A stretch of DNA of 64,000 nt from Lactobacillus huangpiensis (GCF_019972815.1 NZ_BPPA01000006.1:124001-188000); one strand, 5' to 3'; positions 10,192 to 21,927 are shown, numbered from the stretch's first letter. Notes: generated from the sequence alone by a model not told the origin. A program made the numbers and translations.

Positions 10192-11331
10192 TTATTCGCC
10201 ACCATAAATATGGACTTGATAACTACTATCCCCTGTTTCCTTGGCAACTAAAGCCTGGATGTCATTAACAGAGCCAATTTTAATTTCAATTGGCACGTTA
10301 TTAGCTAAATACTTCTTTGCAGTTGATAAAACAAGTCTCGTGAAACTTTGAATTTGCTCATACCCATAAAACTGGGTAGTAATTGAAATATTTTCCTGAG
10401 CTAATTTACCATTTTCATATCGCAAAGTTGCCGTCACACCACTGATATTAGGGAAATAATTTTGAATAGATTCTTTAAAACTATTGAAACTGGAAGCATC
10501 ACTGCTGTTGATTGCTTTTTTACCACCAACAGTAGGCAAAACTTCAGATTGAGTATTAATAGTTTTCCATTTAGTTATTTTACTACTATTAGCAGCCGCT
10601 GTCCCACTCAAAAAGTAAGTTCCAGCAACTAACGAATCCTTGCTTTCTTTAGCAAAAAGACCAACGGTGATTGGGATTTTCTTTAACGATTTTTTCTTAC
10701 GCAAGCGAGCTACGACTTGCTCAGCTGCTGCTTGGCCATATTGCTTTTGCTTTGCCCGCGATATTTGGGCTTGATATTCAGGACCATCTTTTTTCTTTTG
10801 GTAGTAATCAATAGAATTAAGAGCAAGTCCAACGCTAATACCGCCAATATGATAATTCGAACCGGATCCTGTCAAAAAATCTTGTTCAAGTATTTCTTCT
10901 AAATAATATGGCTGATAATTTTTCTTAGTTCCAGCTACAGGATTCAGACCATTGGGATTTGACTTTGACTTGCGCCCTAACCATTCATTAGCCATGTTGG
11001 CAGAAATATACTGACCCTCTTGAAAAACATAAGAATTGGTTGAATAAACACCCTTAGAAATCTGAACCAATCCTCGTTCTAATTCTCTGGTATCCACCGA
11101 ATTATCATTATTAGTTGCCGTTAAACCAGATATTGGGCTAGTTACATAGTGTCCGTTTTTAAGTAAAACAGTATATCCATTGTTACCAGTATCAGTAGTC
11201 TGATAAGTTTTAGAATTGGAATTAGAAGATGTTTTGGCATTATTCGCCAAGTCAGAATTTTTCAAGTTTCCACAAGCCGTCAAACTTAATGATATTCCTA
11301 AAAGCGCTAATATATGCAAGTATTTTTTCAC
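10192..11331 (-). CDS. camS: CamS family lipoprotein (sex pheromone precursor-like)
   Basis: Surface lipoprotein of the CamS family; in enterococci and staphylococci the signal peptide of such proteins yields a peptide pheromone, but the function of the mature lipoprotein is unknown. The chosen start is GTG at 11331, with AAAGGA upstream, which gives a short signal peptide ending in the lipobox LTAC (Cys20). An ATG ten codons earlier overlaps ligA. The mature part is Ser/Asn-rich, then a folded CamS domain. It sits between ligA and gatC, a placement conserved in lactobacilli. No conjugation genes are nearby, so the pheromone label should not be read as function. Confidence 0.88.
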   Translation of the reverse strand: MKKYLHILALLGISLSLTACGNLKNSDLANNAKTSSNSNSKTYQTTDTGNNGYTVLLKNGHYVTSPISGLTATNNDNSVDTRELERGLVQISKGVYSTNSYVFQEGQYISANMANEWLGRKSKSNPNGLNPVAGTKKNYQPYYLEEILEQDFLTGSGSNYHIGGISVGLALNSIDYYQKKKDGPEYQAQISRAKQKQYGQAAAEQVVARLRKKKSLKKIPITVGLFAKESKDSLVAGTYFLSGTAAANSSKITKWKTINTQSEVLPTVGGKKAINSSDASSFNSFKESIQNYFPNISGVTATLRYENGKLAQENISITTQFYGYEQIQSFTRLVLSTAKKYLANNVPIEIKIGSVNDIQALVAKETGDSSYQVHIYGGE

Positions 11332-11344
11332 TTTAAATGGTCCT

Positions 11345-13399
<2,055 letters not shown>

Positions 13400-13403
13400 T
13401 TAA

Positions 13404-15656
13404 TTATACCTTTTTAATTGGTGCAAATGCTGCTAGAAGCCGCTTGATTCCTTTGCCACTAAATGCAATATCTAGCTCCATGTCTTCGCCTTTACCGTTA
13501 ACCTTAGTTACAACGCCTCTTCCCCAAGACTTATGTTCTACTTGATCACCGACATTCCAACCCTTTTTCTCTGCTCCAACTGCACCAGCAGGTTTGATTT
13601 TAGGAGTGTAAACCTGTGCACGGGCTCGTTCATCGCTATTAGCAAAGGGAGCAGTTTGTGTCTGGTAATTGTCATTTGAGAAAGTAATTGGAACTGAATT
13701 TTCAATATCCAGATCATCTTGATCAATTTCTTCCAAAAATCTGGATGGCAGATTATTCTGCATTCGACCATACATCATACGCGAGTATGCATTAGTTAAG
13801 AATAGCTCGCGCTTAGCTCTGGTAATTCCAACATATGCCAATCTACGTTCTTCTTCTAATTGGTCATCTTCCATTAATGAACGTGATAAAGGAAAAAGTC
13901 CATCTTCCATCCCCACTAAAAAGACTACAGGAAATTCCAGTCCTTTGGCAGCGTGTAATGTCATTAATGCCACCTGATCATCATTATTAGCTAAATCATC
14001 TTGGTCACTTAAAAGAGAAACTTCCGCTAAAAAGTCACTAAGAGCATTTTCGGTCTCATCACTGTCGTCATTTTCTTCATATTCGTCATCAAAACGTTTC
14101 GTAACAGACAAAAATTCATCCAGGTTTTCTAGTCTGGTTTCAGCTTCAATTGTGTGTTCAGCTTTCAAGGCAGCAGTATAGCCAAAATCCTGCAGTATTT
14201 TTTCTGTTAGCCCAGTAACGCTATGATCTTTAGCAAAATTAATCGCATCGCGTAGTTTAGCGCCAAAATCACTAAGTTTGGCCACTGCCCGAGCAGTAAC
14301 GCCCGACATATTAAGGTGATCAAAAGCTCCTAGAATCGACAAATTATTTTCACGGGCAAAATCTAGAAAACGTCTGACACTAACTGGTCCAATACCACGT
14401 TTAGGGGTATTAATAATGCGGTTAAAACTCATTGAATCGCTCGGATTAGCAACCAATTTCAGATAAGCCATAATGTCCATGATTTCTTTTCTGTCATAGA
14501 ACTTATGACCACCGACAATTTGGTAAGGCACGTTCGACTTTACGAATGACTCTTCGACTGTTCTAGACTGGGCATTAGTACGATATAAAACCGCAAAATC
14601 ATGGTAAGAACGTCTTTTCTCTTCTACCTCTTCTTGAATTTTTACAATAATAAAGTGCGCTTCATCGTCGCCACTTTGAGCACGGTAGTAAGTTACTTTT
14701 GCTCCTTCACCTTGGTCTGTCCATAATTTTTTAGCCTTACGGTTGCTATTATTCTTAATGACTGCGTTAGCGGCAGACAAAATATGGCCAGTTGAACGGT
14801 AATTTTGTTCCAGTTTAACGGTTTGAACACCTGCATCATGATAATCTTTTTCAAAATTCATGATATTTTCCATATTAGCACCGCGCCAGCCATAGATAGA
14901 CTGATCCGCGTCTCCCACAACGCAAATATTTTTATATTGTGCAGCTAATGCATGACACAATTCATATTGTGCCTGGTTGGTATCCTGGTATTCATCAACT
15001 AGCAAATAGCGAAACTTATTTTGATAATAATGCAAAACAGTAGGATCAGTTTTAAACAGAACTAAGGTCTGCATGATCAAATCATCAAAATCCATAATTT
15101 GATCATTCTTTAAACGTTTTTGATATTCCTGATAAACTTGGGCAGTTACTTTTTCAAAAGGTGAGGAAGCGCTAGCAGAATAGGCATCTGGAGTAAGTAA
15201 ATCATTTTTGCCATTAGAAATAGCAGATAAAATCCTGCGCGGTTCATACATTTTAGGATTAATATTTTGTTCTTTTTGAATATGCTTAATTAAAGTGAGC
15301 TGTTCCGCCGAATCCGCAATAGAAAAATTACTGGTATAACCAATTTTTTCTGCATCTCGCCTTAATATTCGCACACAAAGTGCGTGAAAAGTAGACATCC
15401 AGATACTGTCAGCCTGTTGTCCCAATAATTTATGCTCACGCTCTCTCATTTCAGTGGCAGCCTTATTGGTAAAAGTGATAGCCAAAATATTCCACGGCGC
15501 AATTCCTTTTTCAGCAACAAGGTAAGCAATTCTTCTGGTTAAAACGGAAGTTTTCCCTGAACCTGCTCCTGCAACAACTAATAATGGTCCTTCAGTAATC
15601 TGCACTGCCTTTTTTTGCTGTGGATTTAAACCCGCTAAAATTGATTCTGCGCTCAT
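13404..15656 (-). CDS. pcrA: ATP-dependent DNA helicase PcrA
   Basis: UvrD-like superfamily 1 3'-5' helicase for nucleotide excision repair, replication-conflict resolution and rolling-circle plasmid replication. With the start at 15656 the protein is 750 residues. It shows Walker A GAGSGKT at 30-36, the DEYQDTN motif, QNYRST, and VALMTLHAAKGLEFP. The C-terminus forms the Tudor-like RNA polymerase-binding domain (WNVGDQVEHKSWGRG). A GTG five codons earlier is possible; the ATG is preferred because it gives the usual MSAESILAGLN start. It heads the pcrA-ligA-camS-gatCAB-dagK cluster. Confidence 0.95.
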   Translation of the reverse strand: MSAESILAGLNPQQKKAVQITEGPLLVVAGAGSGKTSVLTRRIAYLVAEKGIAPWNILAITFTNKAATEMREREHKLLGQQADSIWMSTFHALCVRILRRDAEKIGYTSNFSIADSAEQLTLIKHIQKEQNINPKMYEPRRILSAISNGKNDLLTPDAYSASASSPFEKVTAQVYQEYQKRLKNDQIMDFDDLIMQTLVLFKTDPTVLHYYQNKFRYLLVDEYQDTNQAQYELCHALAAQYKNICVVGDADQSIYGWRGANMENIMNFEKDYHDAGVQTVKLEQNYRSTGHILSAANAVIKNNSNRKAKKLWTDQGEGAKVTYYRAQSGDDEAHFIIVKIQEEVEEKRRSYHDFAVLYRTNAQSRTVEESFVKSNVPYQIVGGHKFYDRKEIMDIMAYLKLVANPSDSMSFNRIINTPKRGIGPVSVRRFLDFARENNLSILGAFDHLNMSGVTARAVAKLSDFGAKLRDAINFAKDHSVTGLTEKILQDFGYTAALKAEHTIEAETRLENLDEFLSVTKRFDDEYEENDDSDETENALSDFLAEVSLLSDQDDLANNDDQVALMTLHAAKGLEFPVVFLVGMEDGLFPLSRSLMEDDQLEEERRLAYVGITRAKRELFLTNAYSRMMYGRMQNNLPSRFLEEIDQDDLDIENSVPITFSNDNYQTQTAPFANSDERARAQVYTPKIKPAGAVGAEKKGWNVGDQVEHKSWGRGVVTKVNGKGEDMELDIAFSGKGIKRLLAAFAPIKKV

Positions 15657-15736
15657 TTTGAATTCTTTCACCCCAAAAATTTTTTAACTATTCTATTGTA
15701 CCAAAAATCATGATCATATTTTGAGTTGATTGCATT

Positions 15737-16384
15737 CTATTTATCAAAACGTGCAAGATTGTATTCTTCGATTAACTTAATTAATTTGTCAGCATAATTG
15801 GGGTCTGTTGCGTAACCGTCTTTTACTAAGGCACGAGCCTGCGTTTGATAGTTCTTAGCAGCCAGAACGTGACGATATTGTTTTGCGTCCCAAGTTGTCC
15901 CCTTTTGGAACAATCTGGCATGAGCCCTTATAGAAGCTTCATAGGAATCATAAATTTGAAAACGGGCTTTAACAACTACCCATTTGCCTTTTTCAAACTC
16001 TTTGGTTTTTAGTACTGCCGAAGTATTAGGATTATTTCCTTTGACGCCAAATAGGTTATTGTATTTTTGTGAAAGGTCGCTTTTGCCATAATCACTTTCA
16101 AGGCAGGCCTGAGCAATCGTGATGCTTGGCAAGAGAACGAAGGATTTATCTACTTCTTTAGCTATCGGACCTATTTCTCTGATAAAAGCTTTATGTTGCC
16201 TGATGATCTTCTGCCTTGCCTGTTCTCGAGCAAGCTGCTCCTGTCTAATCTGCTCTGATTGAATTGCCTGTCTGCGATAATAACGAAAAGTTGCAAAAGC
16301 AATAATCAATAAAAATAGGATTATAAATGTTCGAATGATGATCGCTGTATTAGATAATTTTTTGCTTTTTCGTTTTCTCGCCAT
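15737..16384 (-). CDS. Membrane-anchored glucosaminidase (GH73), cell wall hydrolase
   Basis: Predicted endo-beta-N-acetylglucosaminidase acting on peptidoglycan. The 215-residue protein has a lysine-rich N-terminus, one transmembrane anchor (about 13-33), a charged helical Gln/Arg stalk (about 38-65) and a C-terminal GH73 domain. The catalytic glutamate is in ACLESDYGKS (Glu96), followed by the family pattern YNNLFGVKG. There is no wall-binding repeat, so the enzyme probably works near the membrane. It is monocistronic, between pcrA and the tRNA gene. Confidence 0.88.
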   Translation of the reverse strand: MARKRKSKKLSNTAIIIRTFIILFLLIIAFATFRYYRRQAIQSEQIRQEQLAREQARQKIIRQHKAFIREIGPIAKEVDKSFVLLPSITIAQACLESDYGKSDLSQKYNNLFGVKGNNPNTSAVLKTKEFEKGKWVVVKARFQIYDSYEASIRAHARLFQKGTTWDAKQYRHVLAAKNYQTQARALVKDGYATDPNYADKLIKLIEEYNLARFDK

Positions 16385-16517
16385 TTGTTTTCCCTTGCTT
16401 TAAAAATCTCCTCTTAAGTATAACCTCTCTTGAGTATAAATTATGCAATGTAATTAATTTTTAAAATAAAAGTAGTAAGCTGACATAACAATTTTGCTCA
16501 TTTAAAATTAAGTATAC

Positions 16518-16540
16518 AAAAAAATGGAGCCAAAGCTCCA
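16518..16540 (-). terminator. Terminator of the tRNA-Leu gene
   Basis: A 6-bp stem (TGGAGC with a 4-nt loop) followed on the minus strand by seven T residues, starting 8 bp after the tRNA 3' end. Confidence 0.85.
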
Positions 16541-16547
16541 TAAAAAA

Positions 16548-16633
16548 TGCGGGCAAGAAGACTCGAACTTCCACGATCTAAAAGCGATCACAAGATCCTT
16601 AGTCTTGCGCGTCTGCCATTCCGCCATGCCCGC
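16548..16633 (-). tRNA. tRNA-Leu, anticodon AAG
   Basis: An 86-nt class II tRNA. The acceptor arms GCGGGCA and TGCCCGC pair fully, the anticodon stem CAAGA/TCTTG encloses the loop CTAAGGA (anticodon AAG, reading CUU/CUC codons), and a long variable arm follows, as expected for leucine. The T-loop GTTCGAGTC is canonical. The CCA end is not encoded and must be added after transcription. It is a single isolated tRNA gene with its own promoter and terminator. Confidence 0.95.
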
Positions 16634-16645
16634 AACACATTCAAT

Positions 16646-16674
16646 ACTATAACCCAAAATTAAATTTAACACAA
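16646..16674 (-). promoter_or_regulatory. Promoter of tRNA-Leu
   Basis: Minus-strand -35 TTGTGT and -10 TATAGT separated by 17 bp, ending about 12 bp before the mature 5' end of the tRNA. Confidence 0.6.
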
Positions 16675-16705
16675 GACTTTTCTTACTCATTTTGTCTAAA
16701 AAGGT

Positions 16706-18457
16706 TTAATCGACCATTTGCTCATTTACATACTTGGCATACAAACTGTGATTTTGCATTAATTCGTGGTGAGTACCATGACCTGTAATTTTACCGTTCT
16801 CTACAAAATAAATTTGATCAGCATTAACTATCGTAGCCAGGCGGTGTGCAATAACCAATGTTGTTCTATTGACCATTAGTTTATCTAGAGCTTGTTGCAC
16901 CTTCCCCTCAGATTCTGAGTCCAGACTTGCCGTTGCTTCATCCAGCATTAAGATTTTAGGATTACGCAAAAAGGCTCTGGCAATAGCTAAACGTTGTTTC
17001 TGACCACCAGATAGTTTAATTCCACGCTCACCAATTTCAGTTTCCATTTGATTAGGAAACTCACGCACAAATTGATCGGCATATGCCAATGCAAGCCCAT
17101 GCCAAAGATCATCGTCAGTCATATCTCTGGTCAAACCGTAAACCAAATTTTGCCGAATCGTTCCGGAAAAAATAGCACTGTTCTGAGAAACATAGCCTAT
17201 TTGGGAGCGCCAATTTGCCAGGTCAATATCCTGAATATTTTCATCCCCAATAGTGAATTTGCCACTTTCAGGCTGATAAAAGCGTTCTAATAAGGCAAAA
17301 ATGGTAGATTTGCCACCACCACTAGGTCCCACAAAGGCAATTACAGAGTTGGGTTTTGAAACAAATGAAATAGATTGTAAAACGGGTTCGTTTTTAACAT
17401 AACTAAAACTAACGTTTTGTGCCGTCAACGTTTTATTACTCAAATCAAAAGTATGATGACTTAAATTCTTTTCAGGTTCAATTTGTAAAATTGCTTGTAT
17501 GCGTTCAGTTGAACCCAAGGCTTTTTGTATCTGTGAAAAGAAAGTTGCAAAATTAGCAACTGGTGCAATCACGTTAAACAGATATAGTAAGAATGCTACA
17601 AGAGAACCACTGGTCAAAGAACCCTGACCTACGCGAATAATGCCAAATGCCAGAATGCCTGCAAAAGCCGCCATCATTAAAGTCATGATAATCGGCTGCA
17701 AAATAGCTTCAACACGAGCATCTAGTACGCCAATAGTAAAAATCTTCTTGATCCTGTGGTTACCCGATTCTTGTTCATACTTTTCGCCATTACTGGATTT
17801 AATTAAACGTACTTCAGACAATTTTTCACTGACATCACCGTTAAATTTAGCTGTTTCTGACTGCAATTTGCGACCAAGTCTCACCATAATGCGACCAATT
17901 GGCAATAAAATTACTACCACAATAGGAATTACAGTAAACATTAAGGTGGCCATTTGCCAATCCATCACAAATAAAATGATTAATGAGAAAAAGAGTTGAA
18001 TTGCGCCAGTAATAAAGTTAGGGAATTGAGAAGCCAGCAAATCTTTAATAATTCCCGTATCATTAACCAGGCGAGAACTGCTTTCACCTACTTTGGTAAC
18101 ATCAAAATACGTAACAGGTAACTTTAAAAGATGTCCCCATAAGCGTTCACGAAGGCTCTTAACTACGCTTTCACCAAAATAGCGCAGAACAAATCCCCCA
18201 ACTGTTCCTAAAATTAATTGTAGGACAAAAACAACGATAATAATAATTAAGCTCGAGTAATTAAAATTATCCCACTTGCTCGTATCCACTAATTCTCTTG
18301 TCAATAGTGGCAATACTAAATTTGCTACACTTGTGATCAGACTGAGAAACAGCCCTATTGCAAATAACGATTTTTTAACATTCAAACTTTTTAACAAGTT
18401 TAAAAAATCACTGAATTTAACACTTTGTGTTTTATCTTTAAGTGACTTGAATGCCAT
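16706..18457 (-). CDS. ABC multidrug-type exporter, fused permease and ATPase (BmrA/LmrA-like)
   Basis: Half-transporter that works as a homodimer to export lipophilic compounds. The 583-residue protein has six membrane helices (about 30-310), then the nucleotide-binding domain with Walker A GPSGGGKS (377-384), signature LSGGQKQR, Walker B ILMLDEATASLD and the H-loop AHRLA. It is a full-length family member. It follows a MarR regulator gene on the same strand, but a hairpin separates them, so it may be controlled by readthrough or by its own promoter. Substrate cannot be read from the sequence. Confidence 0.93.
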   Translation of the reverse strand: MAFKSLKDKTQSVKFSDFLNLLKSLNVKKSLFAIGLFLSLITSVANLVLPLLTRELVDTSKWDNFNYSSLIIIIVVFVLQLILGTVGGFVLRYFGESVVKSLRERLWGHLLKLPVTYFDVTKVGESSSRLVNDTGIIKDLLASQFPNFITGAIQLFFSLIILFVMDWQMATLMFTVIPIVVVILLPIGRIMVRLGRKLQSETAKFNGDVSEKLSEVRLIKSSNGEKYEQESGNHRIKKIFTIGVLDARVEAILQPIIMTLMMAAFAGILAFGIIRVGQGSLTSGSLVAFLLYLFNVIAPVANFATFFSQIQKALGSTERIQAILQIEPEKNLSHHTFDLSNKTLTAQNVSFSYVKNEPVLQSISFVSKPNSVIAFVGPSGGGKSTIFALLERFYQPESGKFTIGDENIQDIDLANWRSQIGYVSQNSAIFSGTIRQNLVYGLTRDMTDDDLWHGLALAYADQFVREFPNQMETEIGERGIKLSGGQKQRLAIARAFLRNPKILMLDEATASLDSESEGKVQQALDKLMVNRTTLVIAHRLATIVNADQIYFVENGKITGHGTHHELMQNHSLYAKYVNEQMVD

Positions 18458-18490
18458 AAAAGATACCGGCTTTCCTTAGTTAGACTAAAT

Positions 18491-18520
18491 AAAAAAGTTT
18501 TTCAATAATTGAAAAACTCT
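18491..18520 (-). terminator. Hairpin between marR-like gene and ABC exporter
   Basis: An 11-bp inverted repeat (AGTTTTTCAAT) with T-run on the minus strand, 18 bp after the regulator stop. It probably ends or attenuates the regulator transcript before the exporter gene. Confidence 0.65.
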
Positions 18521-18537
18521 TTATCTTATCTTGCTAA

Positions 18538-19218
18538 TTATAATTCTTCATTTTCATTATGCCAGAATTTACGCCAAAAGTCCCGATCATATTTGTGCAT
18601 TTTATCATAATTGTAACAATTTTTGGTAAAGTCACGTGGTTCAAAGTCATGATTGCAGTGATGCTTCCTATACATGTGGCGGCACATGTCTCGCATATCA
18701 GACCTAGAGAAGTCATGGTCTTCAGCATATTTACGCCATTTTTTAATCCTTTCCATACGGTAGGCAGGATCAACAAAATCAGTGGCTTTTTCCTTAAAAT
18801 CTTCATCCCAGCCAGCAGCAATTTTTTGCAGATATTGACCAAATTGCTCCTGCTCTTCCGCAGTCAAACCGGCAAAGAAAGGTTCGGTATCTTGCTTGTC
18901 TTTTAATTCAGCCAGCTTGGCAGCCTTTTCTTTCCCAGCTGCTGTTAGATAAACACGTTTAACTCGTTTGTCCTGCTCATCAACTTCACGTGAGATATCA
19001 CCTTTTAGTTCCATTTTTTTCAATAATTCAGCTAAAGACCCGGGTTTCAAAGCCAAAATTTCAGCTAAATAATTTTGGGTTAAACCGTCTTCAAGTTTTA
19101 AAACAGCCAATACCCGTTTTTGTCCCGATATCGGTTCTTTGTTTTGAAACATATAATAACGACTAGCCCGCAAAATAAAATGAAGTTGTTTCATTAGTTG
19201 ATCACTTGTTTGACTCAT
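18538..19218 (-). CDS. MarR family regulator with His/Cys/Asp-rich C-terminal tail
   Basis: Winged-helix repressor of the MarR family: residues about 30-105 contain the DNA-binding domain (LTQNYLAEILALKPGSLAEL recognition helices and a wing with DKRVKRVYLT). At 226 residues it is about 70-80 longer than most MarR proteins. The extra tail (about 165-226) is full of His, Cys, Met and aromatic residues, for example CRHMYRKHHCNHDF and MHKYDRDFWRKFWHN, which looks like a metal-binding or sensing region. Its promoter carries two matching palindromes, suggesting autoregulation. The next gene downstream is an ABC exporter, a likely target. What the tail binds is not known. Confidence 0.85.
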   Translation of the reverse strand: MSQTSDQLMKQLHFILRASRYYMFQNKEPISGQKRVLAVLKLEDGLTQNYLAEILALKPGSLAELLKKMELKGDISREVDEQDKRVKRVYLTAAGKEKAAKLAELKDKQDTEPFFAGLTAEEQEQFGQYLQKIAAGWDEDFKEKATDFVDPAYRMERIKKWRKYAEDHDFSRSDMRDMCRHMYRKHHCNHDFEPRDFTKNCYNYDKMHKYDRDFWRKFWHNENEEL

Positions 19219-19246
19219 AATTAAGCTCCTTTTATGTAATAAAAAG

Positions 19247-19258
19247 TTAGGTACCTAA
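19247..19258. promoter_or_regulatory. Palindromic operator copy 2 of the MarR promoter
   Basis: Perfect palindrome TTAGGTACCTAA downstream of the -10 box and before the ribosome binding site of the MarR gene. The same GGTACC core occurs in the -35/-10 spacer. Confidence 0.65.
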
Positions 19259-19274
19259 TATAATTTACAATTAA

Positions 19275-19304
19275 ATTATAGTTTGGTACCTAACAGTTTG
19301 TCAA
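19275..19304 (-). promoter_or_regulatory. Consensus promoter of the MarR gene with operator in the spacer
   Basis: Minus-strand TTGACA (19304-19299) and TATAAT (19280-19275), both perfect, with an 18-bp spacer. The spacer is almost filled by the near-palindrome at 19281-19294 (GTTTGGTACCTAAC on the plus strand), so a dimer bound there would block RNA polymerase. This is the expected architecture of an autorepressed MarR gene. Confidence 0.8.
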
Positions 19305-19325
19305 ACAAAATATGTTAATTAGCTT

Positions 19326-19811
19326 CTATTTAACTTTTTTAAAACTGACTAATTTTAACCTACCGCCGCATCTACCACAGCCATAGCAACGTAAATTAAT
19401 GCGCCGAACCCGCACAAACTGTTGTCCGCATATAGTGCAAACATACAAATATTTTGCTTTTCTTTTGCGTTTGAGACCTATGTCTGGGGCATATCGCGAA
19501 CCACCTACTTTATCAAGCAAAATCTTGAAATCTTGATCTTTGTGACGATATCCTTTATGAGTTAAGTGCAAATGATAATGTGTTAATTCATGTTTAATAA
19601 TGCCAATCAATTCTTGACGATACTGTGGAGCTAAAAAATGCGCATTAACTTCAATATGATGATCGTCTAAGTGATAACGACCACCAGTAGTTGTCATGCG
19701 CTTATTAATTTTTACTTGGTGCTTAAACTGTCTGCCAAAATACTTAAGAGAAACTTCTGCCACCAGGTTCTGTAATTCTTCTTCAATCAGATTATCTGAA
19801 AACTTTGGCAT
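19326..19811 (-). CDS. SprT-like zinc metalloprotein
   Basis: SprT family protein of 161 residues with the metal-binding HELTH motif (74-78) and a C-terminal zinc ribbon (CTIC at 125-128, CYGCGRC at 142-148). Family relatives include the SPRTN DNA-protein crosslink protease domain, but bacterial SprT function is not settled. The start overlaps the end of the upstream glycosyltransferase gene by 20 bp, so it is co-transcribed with the surface-polymer genes, perhaps only by position. The zinc ribbon cysteines and catalytic glutamate are intact. Confidence 0.88.
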   Translation of the reverse strand: MPKFSDNLIEEELQNLVAEVSLKYFGRQFKHQVKINKRMTTTGGRYHLDDHHIEVNAHFLAPQYRQELIGIIKHELTHYHLHLTHKGYRHKDQDFKILLDKVGGSRYAPDIGLKRKRKAKYLYVCTICGQQFVRVRRINLRCYGCGRCGGRLKLVSFKKVK

Positions 19812-20490
19812 ATAGTGCTGCCTCTTTTTTCGTTTTGATCCTGACTTTTAAAGCCGTCACTATTTTTCTTTTCAGTGGCTTAGCTCCTTCCATCCATGTT
19901 CCGGTAAAAACATGGATGGTCTTTGACTGCGCAGAAGGATTACAAAGAACGCCATCAGGATAAACATGTATGCCTTCCTGCAATTGCTGCTCCTTGTTAT
20001 TAGGCTGAGCATTATACTTATTTTTTAAAATGTCAGACACCGATACAGTATTGACTCCCGCCAATTGGTCCTGCTTATCAAATGTAAAATCTCGGTCATC
20101 ATAATAAGAAAGCATGTCTTTAATTAATGGATGACCTTTTTCAGCGCCAAAGACTGCCGTAAAGGGATTTTCCTTATTTTCAAAACCGACAAAAGCTCTA
20201 TTACCTAATAAATCATGCAAATCATCTAGCACCAAGACGTCAGTATCCATATAAATGCCGCCCATTTCATAGACTGCTTTAGCCCGGATATAGTCGGAAA
20301 CAAATGCCCATTTTTTAGCTTGATAAGCCTGCTCGACATATTTATTTTCGTGGATATCAAAATTTTGTTCGTTCCATTCGATTATTTGGTAGTCTTGCAA
20401 ATGCTTTGTCCAAGTTTTCATGCAACGCTGAATATTTTTAGGCTTAGGGTTGCCCCCCACCCATACATAGTGAATTATTTTGGGAATCAT
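19792..20490 (-). CDS. GT32-type glycosyltransferase (capsular/Och1-like)
   Basis: A 232-residue soluble glycosyltransferase starting with PKIIHYVWVGG and carrying the DXD-type motif GGIYMDTDVLVLDDL, the pattern of the GT32 family (Och1 and capsular polysaccharide transferases). It would transfer a sugar from a nucleotide sugar to a lipid-linked or surface polymer. It follows the flippase gene by 3 bp. Donor and acceptor cannot be deduced. Confidence 0.85.
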   Translation of the reverse strand: MIPKIIHYVWVGGNPKPKNIQRCMKTWTKHLQDYQIIEWNEQNFDIHENKYVEQAYQAKKWAFVSDYIRAKAVYEMGGIYMDTDVLVLDDLHDLLGNRAFVGFENKENPFTAVFGAEKGHPLIKDMLSYYDDRDFTFDKQDQLAGVNTVSVSDILKNKYNAQPNNKEQQLQEGIHVYPDGVLCNPSAQSKTIHVFTGTWMEGAKPLKRKIVTALKVRIKTKKEAALYAKVFR

Positions 20491-20493
20491 AAT

Positions 20494-21924
20494 TTAACCT
20501 CTGGTAAAAAATTTCTTCAATAGCAAAATTATGTCTTGATTAAAGTCTAGTTTCAACAAGAACATTAAAGCGATATACAAAACAAACATAATGATTGATT
20601 TGACTAGCATGTTAAGAAATGCTGATGAAAACATTTGTGGCAAAAGCATCCCCGCTGTCAAAACAATAATTGCAATTATAAAATATTTAGGAATTTCGCG
20701 AAAAGAATATTTAAAATCATAGCCATCACGAACAATCCATAGTCGTAAAAGCAAAACTATAAACTCGGTAATTAAAATTGCAATCATTGCTCCCGTTGCA
20801 CCATAAAACTGATCCAAGAAATAGCTTAATACTACTTCTAAAATGGCTCCCACTATAACGGGAATGGCATAATCTCGGTCTCGGTGGTTTGCAAGTGCAA
20901 ATTGGTTAGCAAAAACTCCACCTGTTGGAATCATTATGATGGTCAAAGTGAAGAAGAACATCAAAGGCGTCATTGGGATAAATTTATGCCCAAAAAAGAA
21001 AGGCACAAATTCTTTAGTATTAGCCATAATAATAACTGCAAATAGTGTTCCCAGCATCACTGTCGCTTCCAAAGATTTTTTTAAAATAACCCGTTGTTCT
21101 TTTTTTCCTTCACCCGCCATTTTAGGCATAATTACTAAGGAAATACTAGTTACAATTCCCAAAACCATATTGGAAATTCTTTGTGAATTGTCATAAAAAG
21201 CAACCTGAGTGGAATTCTGAAAAAGTCCTAAAATAGGCTTGTCAAGTGAAGTGTAAATCTGTGTTGCAATTTGCGGAATCAAGAGAGTGATGATTGCTTT
21301 AACAGTCGCACGGTATTGATAAAAGTGTTTGACAGGCCCACCTACATAACGGTGTATATCAAACCAAAAGACAAATGATCCCAACATAGTTGAAACCGAC
21401 ATAATCAACATATACTTCCAAAGATCACCAGGACTTTTAACCCATAATAAAATCAAGATAACAGATACTAGTTTAACGGCAGTATTTTTTAAAACCACTC
21501 GGCCAAAATCAGCCAGTCCCTGAAAGAACCAGGAAATATCTACTTGTGCTGAAATAAGGTAAGGCACCATTAATAACAAATATTGACCGTACTTAATATG
21601 GAAAAAACTCGTTACAGCAATTACTAACGCAATTGTCACAAAACCAGCAATAGCCTGAAAGTACCACAGACCCCAAAAAGCTTTGGTTAAATCCTGTTCA
21701 CTACCGAAAGATCTAATCTGCGAAATTGTTCTCATACCAATATATGACACAGACAGTGTACAGAATATCATTAAGAACTGAACAATATTATTCACATTAC
21801 TATAAATACCATATGTTTTAGGACCCAAAATTCTGGAAAGGTAAGGCACGGTTATTAACGGTACTAATACCAAAAATATTTGGTAAACCGCATTATATAG
21901 AATGTTTAAAAATGTTCTTTTCAC
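20494..21924 (-). CDS. Polysaccharide flippase, Wzx/MATE-like (PST family)
   Basis: A 476-residue polytopic membrane protein with about 14 hydrophobic segments and the N-terminal RTFLNILYNAVYQIFLVLVP and PYLSRILGPKTYGIYS features of Wzx-type oligosaccharide flippases. It would move undecaprenol-linked repeat units or teichoic-type oligomers across the membrane. It sits between a CDP-glycerol transferase-like gene (3-bp gap) and a glycosyltransferase, so it likely serves a glycerophosphate-containing surface glycan. Confidence 0.9.
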   Translation of the reverse strand: MKRTFLNILYNAVYQIFLVLVPLITVPYLSRILGPKTYGIYSNVNNIVQFLMIFCTLSVSYIGMRTISQIRSFGSEQDLTKAFWGLWYFQAIAGFVTIALVIAVTSFFHIKYGQYLLLMVPYLISAQVDISWFFQGLADFGRVVLKNTAVKLVSVILILLWVKSPGDLWKYMLIMSVSTMLGSFVFWFDIHRYVGGPVKHFYQYRATVKAIITLLIPQIATQIYTSLDKPILGLFQNSTQVAFYDNSQRISNMVLGIVTSISLVIMPKMAGEGKKEQRVILKKSLEATVMLGTLFAVIIMANTKEFVPFFFGHKFIPMTPLMFFFTLTIIMIPTGGVFANQFALANHRDRDYAIPVIVGAILEVVLSYFLDQFYGATGAMIAILITEFIVLLLRLWIVRDGYDFKYSFREIPKYFIIAIIVLTAGMLLPQMFSSAFLNMLVKSIIMFVLYIALMFLLKLDFNQDIILLLKKFFTRG

Positions 21925-21927
21925 AAT

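Noticed and set aside
10192-11331. Pheromone or conjugation function for the CamS gene
   Set aside because: The gene is part of a housekeeping cluster and no plasmid or conjugation genes are present.
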